Assembly (NCBI GenBank): GCA_963556145.1
Contig: OY744461.1
Location: 992,001-1,056,000, forward strand
DNA: 64,000 nt
From: Hygrocybe punicea
Taxonomy: Eukaryota; Basidiomycota; Agaricomycetes; Agaricales; Hygrophoraceae
Reading direction: 5' to 3'
Shown in pieces: positions 22,483 to 34,487 of this stretch (position 1 is its first letter; each line of letters begins with the position of its first letter). A program made the translations under genes and the position numbers. The notes under the pieces are model-generated. The model worked only from the letters and a program-made list of their open reading frames with translations. It did not search any database and was not told the DNA's origin.

Positions 22483-24060
22483 CCATGACTGGTCTAACTG
22501 TGATAGAAAACTATACGGCACAGCTGGTGAGTCTCCTGAATGTTGCTGCAGCACAGTTATACTTTTAATGACATAAACTAGATTAACTCAGAGCTAGAAC
22601 TAGTGTTGGGGAAGTTTGGTTTGGTCCGGTTTGGGGCCTTTTTGCCCAAACCGGAAACCGAATGGTCCAGTTTTCCACCCAAAATCCCCAAACCAGACCG
22701 AAACCGATGCAAACTGTTTGCATCGGTTCGGTTTCGGTCCAAACGCGGTCTGAACCGCGGACCGTTGGTGGTCAGCCCCCCTGTGCCATTCTGACCTCGC
22801 AACGGCGCCGCACATGTCAATTGACGTGGCCAGCTCGTTGGCGAGGTGGGATTGGGGTGCTGGGGTGCTCCGCCTTGTACACGCGACGGCGGGTGTGTTA
22901 AACCCGGTGGCCGGATTAAAACCGATGGGCGGGTTAACCCCGCGTTGGCCGCATTTGCGTTTCGCGGTGGTGGTGGTGGTGGTGGTGGTGGTGGTATGAC
23001 GCCACGTTCGGGTGGGCCGCCCACCTCGGTTGTATCCAGGTGGTGGTGGTGTCCCGACGCGTCATACACATTGTGCACGCGACGACAGGTGGGTTGAACC
23101 CGCGTTGGTTGTTTTCGGCGGACGCGTGGTGGTGGCGTACGAGCCTCTCCGCATGAATGTCCCAACGCATTGGCCGCATTGGTGTTGCATGGTGGTGTTG
23201 GTGGTGGTGGTGGTGGTGTGGTGCCACGTTCCATTATATACGAATAAAATCAATAAAAGAAAGGATACAAACAACATACCACGAAGGAGCGGGGGTGGAT
23301 GCACCACCCCCCGCCACTCGTTCCACCTCTCTGACTCCCACTCCACCCTGTTCACGTTCCTTTGCGTGCGCGTGCGTCTTGGACGTGTTGTTGTTGGCGT
23401 CCGACGTGGCGGTCCTGGTGGTTGTGGCGGTCCTGGTGGTTGCGGCCATCGTGGTGGCAATCGTGGTCGTCGTCGTCGTGATGGTGGTCGTGGTGGTGGT
23501 CATGGTGATGGTGCGCTAACCTGTAATTTGTTAAAGCGTTAGTTAAGTTCGAATAAATAAAAATAAAAAAACATACGCAGGCGGCAGGGAGTACCCCGCC
23601 GCCCATTTTGTCAACCTCAGGTGCTCCATCGTCCTCGTTTGGCGTACATCGGGGGTGTTGTTGGTGGGGGTTGGTGATTTTGGGTGACTTTCGAAGTCAG
23701 CCAAGTAACCGACTTGAGACTGTCGGTTTGTGGTTCAAACTGAGTTTGAAACCGTTTCGGCCCGCGGCCAAATCTCCCAAACCGAGACCGAATGGTTTGG
23801 TCTCTGCTAGAAATTCCCAAACCGAAACTGAAACCAGCAGTTTCGGTTCGGTCTAAACCGGGTTTGGGTCGGTCTGAGACCGAACTTCCCCAACACTAGC
23901 TAGAACACTCTCGCATCAAACAATCTTACAGCATGACAAACAGGATTGCCCGGCCCAGAGACTCGGACCAGGCACTTTCGAAAGGACTCGAAATTAGGGA
24001 AGAGCCTGAGACTCGGAAGGTTCAAGTTGTTGCTGGAGGACTGTAATGTATGTTGTTGAT
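22483..24060 (+). pseudogene. Plavaka-like transposase fragment split by a hAT insertion
   Basis: ATG at 22483 opens an exon ending IENYTAQL at a GTGAGT donor (22530). After an intron ending AAACTAG at about 22583 the frame continues NSELEHSRIKQSYSMTNR, but only once the hAT at 22601-23898 and one target copy are removed. It stops at about 24045. The arrangement copies the Plavaka gene at 27170-27300 (DNYTTQV, intron, GELEHRRVKRFYGLTNK), including the intron position. This is therefore a diverged fragment of the same family. Confidence 0.5.
22601..23898. mobile_element. Non-autonomous hAT element, 1,298 bp
   Basis: TIRs begin TAGTGTTGGGGAAGTT at 22601 and the inverse ends at 23898 (CTTCCCCAACACTA). 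Perfect 8-bp duplications GCTAGAAC flank it (22593-22600 and 23899-23906). Subterminal 150-200 bp at both ends are dense in AAACCG/CGGTTT motifs. The interior holds GGT/GTGGTG microsatellites (22965-22996, 23190-23220, 23400-23515) and a GTCAATTGACG module (22815). There is no transposase. Open frames inside are low-complexity products of the repeats. Confidence 0.9.
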
Positions 24061-24338
24061 ACCATTTTGACAATTCGGACTCACTGAGGTGATACTCAGA
24101 ACTTTGTCTTACAGCCCACTGCGGCGCATGTCCACAGATTGAGAAATTGTAATATACAAGGGTACGCGTGGTTTTAAGAGCATAGATTTTGTGTGTTGCC
24201 GACAATAAGTTATGGCTTTGGTCCAAGTTCAAGTCGCACTAAAAAACTGACTGACTTAGTACTAACCCCGAATTGTCGGTGCCAAATTGAGGTTATGAGG
24301 GTTGTCCTCATCGAAGTCCTCAGGCTACTTCTCGTCAT

Positions 24339-27300
24339 CATGGTACTCTGTATTGCCTGTCGGAAGACCTATTCGAGTACCCAAGGACTCAAGGCACACC
24401 TACGGTATTGCAAGAAAAACATAGAACTAATGGCAGCATCATTACAGAAGCGGACAGAAAATGTGAAGAAGTCAAAGGCAATGAAAATACAACGACATGA
24501 CTCGGAGGAGGTTCAGAATATGGAGAAGGAACGCGAAGTGTTGTGGGAATTCCAAGCCAATGAGGTGCGCAACATATCCCCTTGTCTGGCCATATGATTT
24601 CATTTTGTGTGTTTGAGGATATTACATTGGAACACAAGGGTGACAATGAACCACTAGTTCAAGTACGAGAAGATGTCGAACCCTCACAATCGCAATCAAA
24701 ATACCTGAGCTGAGCTGGGCGTCCACGCAAAATACCTCAAATTCTGAAGGACTTCGTGCCAGAGGGTGTATCAGGTCTACCATCATATATCACCAAGCGT
24801 CAACGACCTCGAAAGCAACCTACTGTGCTGCTGCCTCAGGCTGTACTAGCTCCACTGGTCCATGTTTCATCTCCCAGCCCAGGCCCACCTGACATCGAAG
24901 TCATTGACTCGGAAACCACTTTCCAGACAGAACCCAATCATTTTGGCGTCTATCGGCAGTACACAACGAAGCCAAAAATGGATCCAGAAGATGAACATAC
25001 CCTGGATATACTTTGCGATTCTCCAAATCTCGCAGTGGCTTCTCCGGGTGATGAACACAGTCATGGGTCTGGTATTCTACATGGACTTGGTCGGGTGATG
25101 CAAGATATCAAAGACGATTACTTCTTGCCCTTTCTCAATGTCACTCGCTTTCGGCTTATGAACTGGTTTTACTGGGTCTCAATGACTAAATCTGTAGCAG
25201 AGGTCGATCGCCTTGTCAACGATGTTCTTCTGGCTGAAGATTTTGATTGCGAACACCTTCATGGATTTAGCACCAAACGTGAACTCGACCGCCTTGATAA
25301 ATACGACAAGACAAATGCGACATTTTCTGCAGAAGATGGCTGGCATGCAGGTTCAGTCAAGATCCGGTTACCTAATGAAAAGGTCAAGTTGAAATCCGAA
25401 GCTGAGGCACCCGAGTTTGAGGTCAAGGGGATCTACTATCGATGCTTGCTGGAAGTTATCAAGGCAGCTTATCAGGGTGCAGGTGCATGACTCAGTACCA
25501 GACTCGGAACCAGACTTGGACAATCCTGGAGATCGAGACAACATCTGTATGTACAGCGAAATCTATGACTCTGATGCTATGCTTGAAGAAGATGCAAAAA
25601 TTCGCACTCGACCACAAGAACCTGGTGATGACCCTAATGTCGAAATCGCAGTTGCACCAATCTTGGTGTGGTCAGACTCGACACATCTTGCTAGCTTCGG
25701 TACCGCCTCCTTGTGGCCAATCTATCTCTTCTTTGGCAATCTTTCCAAGTACTTCCGCGGTAAACCAACGTGTTTTGCTTCCCACCATCTCGCTTATATG
25801 CCAAAGCTCCCCGACACAATTCAAGATTACTATTTGTCTATATTCAACATCCCTGCATCTGCCGATGTGCTTCGATTCTGCAAACGTGAACTTATGCAAG
25901 CAATCTGGCTACTTTTACTGGACGACGACTTCATGCATGCTTACGTCCACGGCATCATCATTTTATGTGGTGATGGTGTGTTGCGGCGTCTTTTTCCTCG
26001 ATTCTTCACATATGCCACAGATTATCCTGAGAAGTGAGCTGTTTTATTTACAACATGGCAAGATCTAACTCGACATCAACAGGGTACTAATTGCATGTAT
26101 CAAATACCTTGCCGAGTGCCCATGCCCACGTTGTCTCGTGAAAAAGGAGCAAATTCCAGCTTTAGGCACATTTGTAGATGACCAAAGACGTTCCAATCTT
26201 CGGAAGGATGATCACTGGTTTCGGACGACAATCTCAAGGGTCCGTGCATGGATATTTGAGAAGGGAATTGGATTAAACAGTGTGGAAATCGAGAGACTGT
26301 TAGACGAGCAGTCCCTACATGTAAATCAGGTAGTCTCTCGTCTTTTGCTGCTTACTACCAACAGCCTGACATTGACACAGAGTGCATTTTCAACACACCT
26401 GTCTGAATTCGGTTTCTCTGTTTATTGAATGTTGGTTCTTGATTTGATGCATGAATTTGAACTTGGCATGTGGAGGTCAATCTTCACTCATATACTTCGC
26501 ATTCTACATGCTGTTGGAAATGATGTCGTTCAGATTTTCAACCAAAGGTATACAGGTTATTCTCAATAAATTCAAGTACTTATGTGATGCAAGGTTCCGA
26601 ATGGTTCCAACTTTTGGCCGTGACACCATTCACCGGTTTGGAAAAAATGTATCTGCAATGAAGAAGCTAGCGGCGCGTGATTTTGAGGATATTCTTCAGG
26701 TATGTACCCTTCTAAACCTTGCTTGTTCACCGACGCTGTATTGCCTATAGTGCATCCTACCGGTGATTGAGGGCCTCCTACCACCAGCTCACAACAAAAT
26801 TATATCAGACCTTCTCTTCGAACTCTTAGTTTGGCATGCATATGCAAAGCTACGTCTTCATACCGACAAAACTCTTCTTCAATTTGAAAATTCAACAAGG
26901 ACACTCGGGGCCACGCTGCGATGCTTTCTAAGAACAACTTGCAGATTCTATGTTACAAAGGAGCTACCAAAGGAAGAAGCAGCACGTGGGCGAAGAAAAG
27001 CAGCTTTGGCGGCCAAGGAGGTGGCCAAGGGCACTTCAAAGGGCCCAGGTATGTCGGAAGCAAAAGGAAAGAGCAAAGCTGGTCCGCATCGGAAGTACCT
27101 CAACCTCGCCACCTATAAGCTCCATTCCCTCGGTGATTATGTCAATACAATTCGTCAATTTGGCCCAACCGACAATTATACTACTCAAGTGGTGAGTTTT
27201 CTAATATTAAATAGGTTTAACATTCAAATCTATTCATAGGGCGAGCTGGAACACCGCCGTGTCAAGCGGTTCTATGGACTAACGAACAAAAACAACTACG

Positions 27301-28580
27301 AGTTCCAGATTGCGAGACACCAACGATGACAGGCACTTTTGCGAGGAATCAAACAGCGCGAAGAAGATTTTAAAAAGGCAGCTGAAGCAACCGGATTGCC
27401 AGAGAACTGTGCTGAAGTATCACTGGAATTTACTGACAACGAACCACTTCCTTTCACTTCACCTAAGGATCACCATCATATTGCCGACTCTCAGCGTTAT
27501 TATGACAATCTAACACAATGGCTTAGCAAGAAGCAAAACGATCGGGCACTCAAGGTATTTTCTTTTGGATCTATTGTATTGTGTGTTGATGTGTAACGAC
27601 ATTCAGAACTTCATCCCACAGCTGAAAGACCACCTACTTGCATGCATCACACACCGTCCCTATGATGGTGACAAGCAAATTTTCACAGATGCTGAACGTG
27701 ACAAATTGAAGTTTATCAACAATCGCATCTATCGACACAAAGTTGTACGCATCAACTACATGACGTACGATATGCGCCATGATCAAGATTCCATCAACCC
27801 TCGGACACACCCCGACATCATGGTCCTTGCACATGAAGACAAGGACGACACTGATCCACATCCATATTGGTATGCTCGTGTCATTGGTGTTTTTCACATC
27901 AACGTTAGGCACACCGCCCTGGCTGAAGCGCAGAGAATGGAGTTTTTGTGGGTACGGTGGTTCGGTCGTGACCTCAGTAGTCCAGGCGGCTTCAAAACTC
28001 GTCGTCTCCACCGTGTCGGCTTTGTCAAGTCTGGTGTTCCAGACGCATTTGGATTCCTAGATCCAAAAGAAGTCATCCGGGCAGTGCACCTTATTCCTGC
28101 CTTTGCATATGGACGCACCTCGCACCTCTTGGGGCAATCAATTGCACGCCAACCATGTGAAAATGATGAGGACTGGGTTTACTACTATGTGAATATGTAC
28201 GTGAGGTTCTTTTCTAGCTCCTGAAATGAATTAACATCCAAGAGGTTAGGTTCGTCGATCGAGACATGTTTATGCGATTCCTTGGCGATGGGATCGGTCA
28301 CAAGGCAACTCGATTTGCGGAGAAGGATATAGTAGAGCCAGATCAGAATGAGCAAGACGAGGAAGAGGGCGAGGCATACAATGTCGCCTTGGAGAGGGAA
28401 GGTGAGGATGTAGAACAAGAAGAACAAGACTATGGCTACTGTGAGGCCAGTGATGATGAAAACGAAGGCGACAGAAACGAAGGTGACGGAAACGAAGGCG
28501 ACGACGACGCAGTCTCGGAGGACATGAACTTGGGACCTGAGGATGGAGAGGACAACGATGGGATTGAGGATTTGTATTAA
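24339..28580 (+). pseudogene. Plavaka transposase gene, nearly complete with two nonsense codons
   Basis: Begins with a C2H2-type finger (CIACRKTY...GLKAHLRYC). The long multi-exon frame has a conserved block NHFGVYRQYTTKP (about 24940), the catalytic-region segment with ILVWSDSTHLASFGTASLWP and LFFGNLSKYFR (25640-25760), C-P-C-P-R-C-L (26120) and a block around 26430-26500 reading LDLMHEFELGMWRSIF. Then come LLVWHAYAKLRLHTD (26815), ELEHRRVKRFYG (27243) and a BAH/SH3-like WVRWFGRD region (27950). The C-terminus is very acidic (28330-28575). Two stop codons fall in otherwise conserved positions: TGA at about 24712 in the basic G-R-P-R linker, and TGA at about 27328 after RHQR. Several introns have clear GT-AG sites. 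Plavaka is a fungal CACTA-related superfamily. Confidence 0.8.
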
Positions 28581-30640
28581 ACAGAGGGGTATGCACGGCT
28601 TTAATGGACTCGGATTGTCTACTGCAGCCTGCTCCGCCCCCCTTGCCAGTGCACCGTAATATATTGTACCGACAGCCTGACATAGGAATGCAAGAAGCTC
28701 CCCGACATCCCATGTATAATAATGTCAATGCCTTCCTGCGCTTCCGCTTAGAAGAAACTACCTGTCAGCCTATATATTATCATTTATTGTATTGTTAACA
28801 TCTTTCTGCACTCTCCCTTGCCAGACGCTGCAATACTCTGCCATTGAGGTGTCTCCCTGCAAGACCACCCCATCTGTTACTCGCTTGCCTTGCCTTGCCT
28901 TCGTATACTAGAGATCGCCGGTTCGCCCATCACATACAATCGTCACCTGACATTGCAATGTTTTTGCTTTTTTGCTGATGGTACGAATTGGGCGGCCAAG
29001 GCTTTCAGCCTCGCACCTTCACTCGTCACTATCTAAGATATCCCTCTGCTCCTCTCAGAGCGGCCATCTTTTCTTTCTCCCACCCCCCCACTACCTTTTT
29101 AGCCAATTCCCCACCCACACTCATTCAACCCACCCGCCACTCCTCTAGCAGTAGGCATCTTCGTCGACCACTCCACCTCATTACAATCAGCTCGACGCAT
29201 CGTTCACGTCCTAATAAAGAAGCCCCACGCCCGATCTACTGCTTGGCCCACCCACCCTCACAGCTCATCAGACTCCTTGTTTAAGTCTGGACTTTGGTTT
29301 CGGGTTTGAAAAAACCCCTGCATGTTTTTTCCCCCAAAAAGAAGATTGCTATTCCGTAATCACACCTCTCTCCATATACCCTCAAAATTGACCAAAACTA
29401 TAGCCTGCACGAACATAGACTCGCGGTCTTTCAGGGCGTAGCAAGGTCTCAAGATCTCACTGGCAAGCGCCATAAATATATTAATATTAAATATCGTGTG
29501 CTGTGCTTTGCAGGGTGTACATGGAAATTACAGTAACATTGAGCAAACACTACACACAAGACTTGAGATTTACACGCACCGACATCCAATATTTGTCCAC
29601 AATTGGTTGACACTGGAATGGTAGCAACGTTCCACGTCTGTCTCAAAAATTATATAATCTAGATCCTGTGTCAGGCTGATGGCAGTTATTGCCTTGACAT
29701 TATGTCCTCAGGAGCACAGGCCAACGCTTCAAATTTTGCCTGCCAAAACGTGTCAACAACGCTAAGGGTGAACAAAAGAAGGATCATGCCTAAAGCGATG
29801 CAGGCTTGTGCTCTTTCCAGACCTCGCATGCCTACCTCTCTTCACTCTTGAGCCAGATACTAGCCTTCCATGTATTCTTCGGAATCTCTCTCCTATAGGT
29901 CCGTTGGTATGCCTTTACCGTGGCTTGAAAAGTCCAACCTTGACCAGGCCAAGTCTAAAGGAGCAGAGGCAGAAGGCAGCACAGGCAGTAGAATACCCCA
30001 TTTAATCATTTATTCTAACGTGGTTAGGAAGTTTGTGAAAGGTTATTTCTGCGGGTCAGAAACCGAAACGGAGACCAGGGATGACTTTTTGGGTGACGAG
30101 ATATAAGTGGCAAGAGAAGATTAGTACCAGTAGATGAAGAAAAGTGGAAGAGGTCCCATGGTGACCAGGGTTGCGAAAGCTCAAGGACAAGTAGATGACA
30201 CAGTACAAGGTGTTTCTGGATGAGACAAGACACCATAACGTTAATGTATACTGTCCAGATACCAGACATATCTGTCAGCACAAATGCCCTTGCGGGGTTC
30301 ATGGACATCAGAGTGACAAACCGTTTGACTCGGACGGGGGATTCATCGAGATAGCTGTTGAGTATGCAATGTCACATCATTGAGAAACTGGGCAATGGGA
30401 CTGTTCGCCGGAATGCAACTGAAATTGAGATTACAGACAGATCCCCAGTCACAGTAACATTTGAAAACTTGAACCCCAAAGCGTGACCGATTGCCTTTTT
30501 TCTCTTTCCCACAAGCTGCCTACAAAAAATGGCAAAATAACTGAATTTAAAGTTTACTTTATTGTAGTCTAATGGGCTTTGTCGGGACGGATCCATGCAT
30601 AAGACTCGCCCCCGCGATCGAGAGCCCACTGTAGGAAGTA
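28581..30640. other. No gene recognised
   Basis: 2 kb of mixed sequence. A Pro/Ser/His-rich frame at 28988-29284 and others at 29808-30383 show no family motif or intron logic. Element termini for the Plavaka transposon were not found here. Confidence 0.4.
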
Positions 30641-31975
30641 GAATCAATGATAAACAGTGAACAAATCACTGAATCTGGCACTTGCCTGTTTTCAGTGACA
30701 ATCACTCATAAATGAAATTCAGTGATGAAATTTTTTGTTGCTGTAATTCAGTGAGAAATTTTTTCATGTTGCTGAAAAACATTGTCTCAATTAGTTGCGC
30801 AATGAAAATGAGACACAAGAAGTTGATGATACTGAAAATGAGACATCAGTGGTTCATGAGCTGAAAAAGAGACAGGGCCCTACCTCTGCACAGACCAATC
30901 AATGAATCAGTCATGTGCGCTTCAACGTGACATACTCTGTCACCCCCAGTTTAGCTTCTTCAGTTATTGTTTCAATGACGCTTCTGTTATACTTTCTACA
31001 ACCAGTTGCTCTTCCTGGGCCGCACAAGCCATTTTGTCACACAGTCACAGCCACATCACACAGGCCACCTTGGACTCCTTTTTATTTTGTCAATTCGACC
31101 CCCCACTCTCATTTTTATATCCCAATGCACTGGGCATTCAACTCCCCACTGATTCCTGTTGAAAAACAGACCCGATAGTCCCACAAATGGCCCCAACGAC
31201 CCCGTCCAACATGGAGCGCCATCCACATGTCGAACATCAACAGGAGACCCAATAGTCGATGGAAAACATGTGCCATGCAACAGGTGTTGCATGTGCACTC
31301 ATACGTACGCCCATCCTCATCGTCCCCACAGTTCCTGTGCAGGAAAATGCATTCACGCCCACCAAACAGCATTTTCAACACATCCCCCTCATTTCGCGCA
31401 CCTGAATTGCCCCATGTTTGTGTCAATGGACTCACCATTATCCCCAACAACAAGTCATGCCACACTACTGTCTTGCCGTCGCCTCCTTCATCCACCAACC
31501 CATGTCCACCTCCATTTCACCCTTGACTTGTTCGTCAACCCCCTCTATGCCCTCCGCATCCCTGGCAGCAAGTACCAACACGTCTCCAATGTCTGAGCCC
31601 GCACTGTCCCCCAAAATGCTGCCTCCGTCATCCTTGTCACCTGCTCACATTGCAGCCCAAACCCCATACCCCCAGTTTTTCTCTAGGGCATGCCAATGGT
31701 GATGATGGCAAGCAGCAATGGCTTGAGATCTGTATGTAATAACCAGTGCCATATGTGTATAAAATGAAGTGACTGTATGCATTGTAAATCATCGAGTGAG
31801 CCGACAACAATTCAATGGCCCAGATGATTTATTATCAGTAATACCTCTGTTTATATTACAGTGCTGAACATGCTGTAATAAAGTGATAAAACTAACTACT
31901 TTTCAGATGGAAAAAATGAGACCTTCAGTGATAATAAAATCACTGAAATTTTCAGTGACTTCACTATTAGACAAT
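30640..31975. repeat. Possible non-autonomous element with CAGTGA subterminal repeats
   Basis: At least five CAGTGA/TCACTG motifs in both orientations occur at 30650-30760, and about five more at 31880-31970. They flank 1.1 kb of pyrimidine-rich sequence whose overlapping plus-strand frames (30902-31702) are Pro/His/Cys-rich. The symmetrical clustering resembles transposon subterminal repeats. Exact TIRs and a target duplication could not be fixed. Confidence 0.35.
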
Positions 31976-32225
31976 GACATGGCTTAATACTTTTGAGTGA
32001 CCTCAGGCATTGCTTTTCATTGAAACTACTTCCTATGGTGCACCCCTTTTTGCACGTCACGGTTTCACTCCACTTTTCTTATTTACTCCAGAGGAGACAT
32101 TTCTGGTACCCTTTTGTCTCCTCCCGAGTATGTCCTTCCTCTTTTGCTTCTTGTTCCTTCTGATCCCTTGTAGACCTTAGTTTTTTGGTTTCTTGCAATA
32201 TAACTTCATCACATCATCATCCTGA

Positions 32226-34341
32226 ATGCCTCATAATGAGAACAGCAATGAACCAGAAAGCCAGACACAGGCAACATCCTTTGACTTGGAAACCACCTTT
32301 GAACCAACAGTTAGGGATGCATGTGTCAAGCTCACCGAGGATTACTGTGCAGGATGGATTGACAAACCCACCACCATCCTGGAGCTCACATCAGCCATTC
32401 CTTTCAGAACCATCAGTGAGAATGATACCATTAATCACCAGGCTTTTGTGGCCTATTTCTGGATGCTTGGCAGCTACAACAATGTACAGAGGGGTGGATA
32501 CAACCATTCAAATGCATTCAATCAGCTTGTCGACACTGATTATGGTGAAGGAGACCAGGAGACAGAACTCAGGGAAACCCAAGGAGAAGATGACCCTGTC
32601 CTTACTTGACCACATAAATGTGGAGCCAGCAAGTCCCTCGATGATGCCAATGACCAACCTAGTCCTACAAAATGGTACATCAATATCACTCTTTTCCTGT
32701 GGGTTGTCCAGGAGAGATTCAGTCCTCCATCAATCCTTACATGAAATGTGTACTCTTCTTGAAAACTTCTTGTGAGATATCAAACTTACCATTGCATCAA
32801 TACTTAACTCAGCCTCCTGTCCCCAGTTCCCTCAGTCCAAGTGGACCAGTCTCATCTCTGGGCAAACCGTTGACCTTGATCATGCCCTCTCTGGACTCTT
32901 CACCACTTCCACCAGGAACTTGCACAAGGAACAGGTCAGATCATTTGAAATCTCACTTGGACCTTTGTCCCCTGCCAAACCATCACCTCCCACAGTGAAT
33001 GGATCACCACTTGGGAACCAACCATTGAGGCCAACCACCTTTGTCTTCCTGAAGCGAGAACCTGAGCTATGGCATTTCAGGCATTACATTTCTGGACTAT
33101 TTTCTGCCCTTCTGGTGGACCAACACCAATGTGTCATTGCCCTTGACAAAGGCATCTGCATCCATGTCGCACAATGCTGGGACCTCCTCCTTACCAATGC
33201 ACACAAGTTCACAGACTTGCAACTCCACTGGATCCACTCTTGGGATAGACAACTTGAACCACACTGTGTGGCTGGAATCATCCTGCAAACTTGACATCAG
33301 GATGCATGCTGCCACTGGAATGACAACAAGTGCCCAAACTCTGCCAAGAAGTGTAATTATGTCCACCATTGCTCCAAGTGCCATTCTACCTCACACAGGG
33401 TGCCTGACTGCCCACCTAAGTAAACCAGATCCTTGGTCCCACTGGCCAAAGTATGCTCACTACCTTGTTTGGGATGATGATGGCCCAGAATGCCTTTCTG
33501 TCACCCTCTCCAGCCTCCACAAGCCACCAGTACCCACAGTCCCTGAGAACGAACACCAGAACACTGCTGCCCTCTCCACAATCCACAACAACCCCAAGCT
33601 TTCACCATTGTGACCCCCATCCATGTTGATGTGCACCCCAACCATCCATTTGTGGACTCTGTGTGCAATGCCTTGCACACCAGTTTCTGGCCTTGGGCCT
33701 GGACATCTGGCCTCAACTACCCAATGACTTGGGACAATTTGCATCAACCAATCTCAGACCCTTCCCACTGTGCTCTCCTGTTGGGACAGCATGATGTGGA
33801 GGTCACGCTCAGCCAGCTGTCCCCTTCCTTCAGTTCCAATCTCCTTCTGGGGATGTACAGCATGCTGCTTGGCATGATACTCAAACCACACTCTTTGAAA
33901 CTCTGTATGGTGGTTGACCAGAGCACAGAACCCTACTCACAGAATTCCTTGATTCCCAAGGAGGACCACTTCATCCAGATGGACAACTTACATCAACTTG
34001 GATCCACATTATGCTGTGTCCACGTGGATCACCCCTCCCATTGCCTCATCATCTTCAAGTCTGATATGTCTTGTGCCTACTGCCTGATGCCCATGGCCTC
34101 ATTGTGGCAAATCCACCAGGTGATGACCTTCAAGACTGAACACTTCAATGAACTGTTGCAACCATTTTGGCAATGGTGCTGGGGGATGCATTTTCGGTTC
34201 CTTCACATGCCTGGTCACCTGGATTGCTGTCTACATCCTCCTTCTCTTGGTCTCTTCACCTATGTCAATGACAATTTTTCTTGGGAATTTGCAGATGAGC
34301 TCACATGGTATGGACCATACAATAAATACATGCCAACCAAA
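32226..34341 (+). pseudogene. DIRS-like retroelement, left part: Gag-like ORF and reverse transcriptase
   Basis: The ORF at 32226-32609 is the likely first protein. Further plus-strand frames give a Gag-like segment (32920-33290), then a Cys/His cluster (C-C-H...C...C...H-C-x-x-C...H...C, 33308-33415). The reverse transcriptase (33610-34341) has PKPHSLKLCMVVDQS, motif A FKSDMSCAYCLMP, motif B NHFGNGAGG (one frame over, 34155-34190) and motif C YVNDNF where YxDD is usual. Stops and frameshifts make it inactive. The frame stops abruptly at the Helitron boundary (34341/34342) and resumes at 54121. Confidence 0.75.
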
Positions 34342-34373
34342 CTAGTGGGGTGTGGGCCATTGCTTTGCATGGC
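34342..34373 (-). repeat. Helitron 3' terminus: hairpin plus CTAG
   Basis: On the plus strand GCCAT-T-GC-TTT-GC-ATGGC (34356-34373) forms a 7-bp stem with one bulge and a TTT loop. Ten bases separate it from CTAG at 34345-34342, followed in sense by the target T. This is the canonical Helitron 3' end. Confidence 0.85.
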
Positions 34374-34487
34374 ATATTACTCGTCCCTCCTTTTTTTAGC
34401 AGGAGAACAAATATTAAGATTGAGCATATATAAACAGTACAGCATTATTACCATTACATGACAATAAATTAATATTTGAAAAGTTAT

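Noticed and set aside
23012..23542. Gly/Val/His-rich frames inside the hAT at 22.6-23.9 kb
   Set aside because: Products of GGT/GTGGTG microsatellites, open in several frames on both strands.
28988..29284. Pro/Ser/Arg-rich ORF downstream of the Plavaka gene
   Set aside because: Pyrimidine-rich sequence giving biased translation; no motif or splice pattern.
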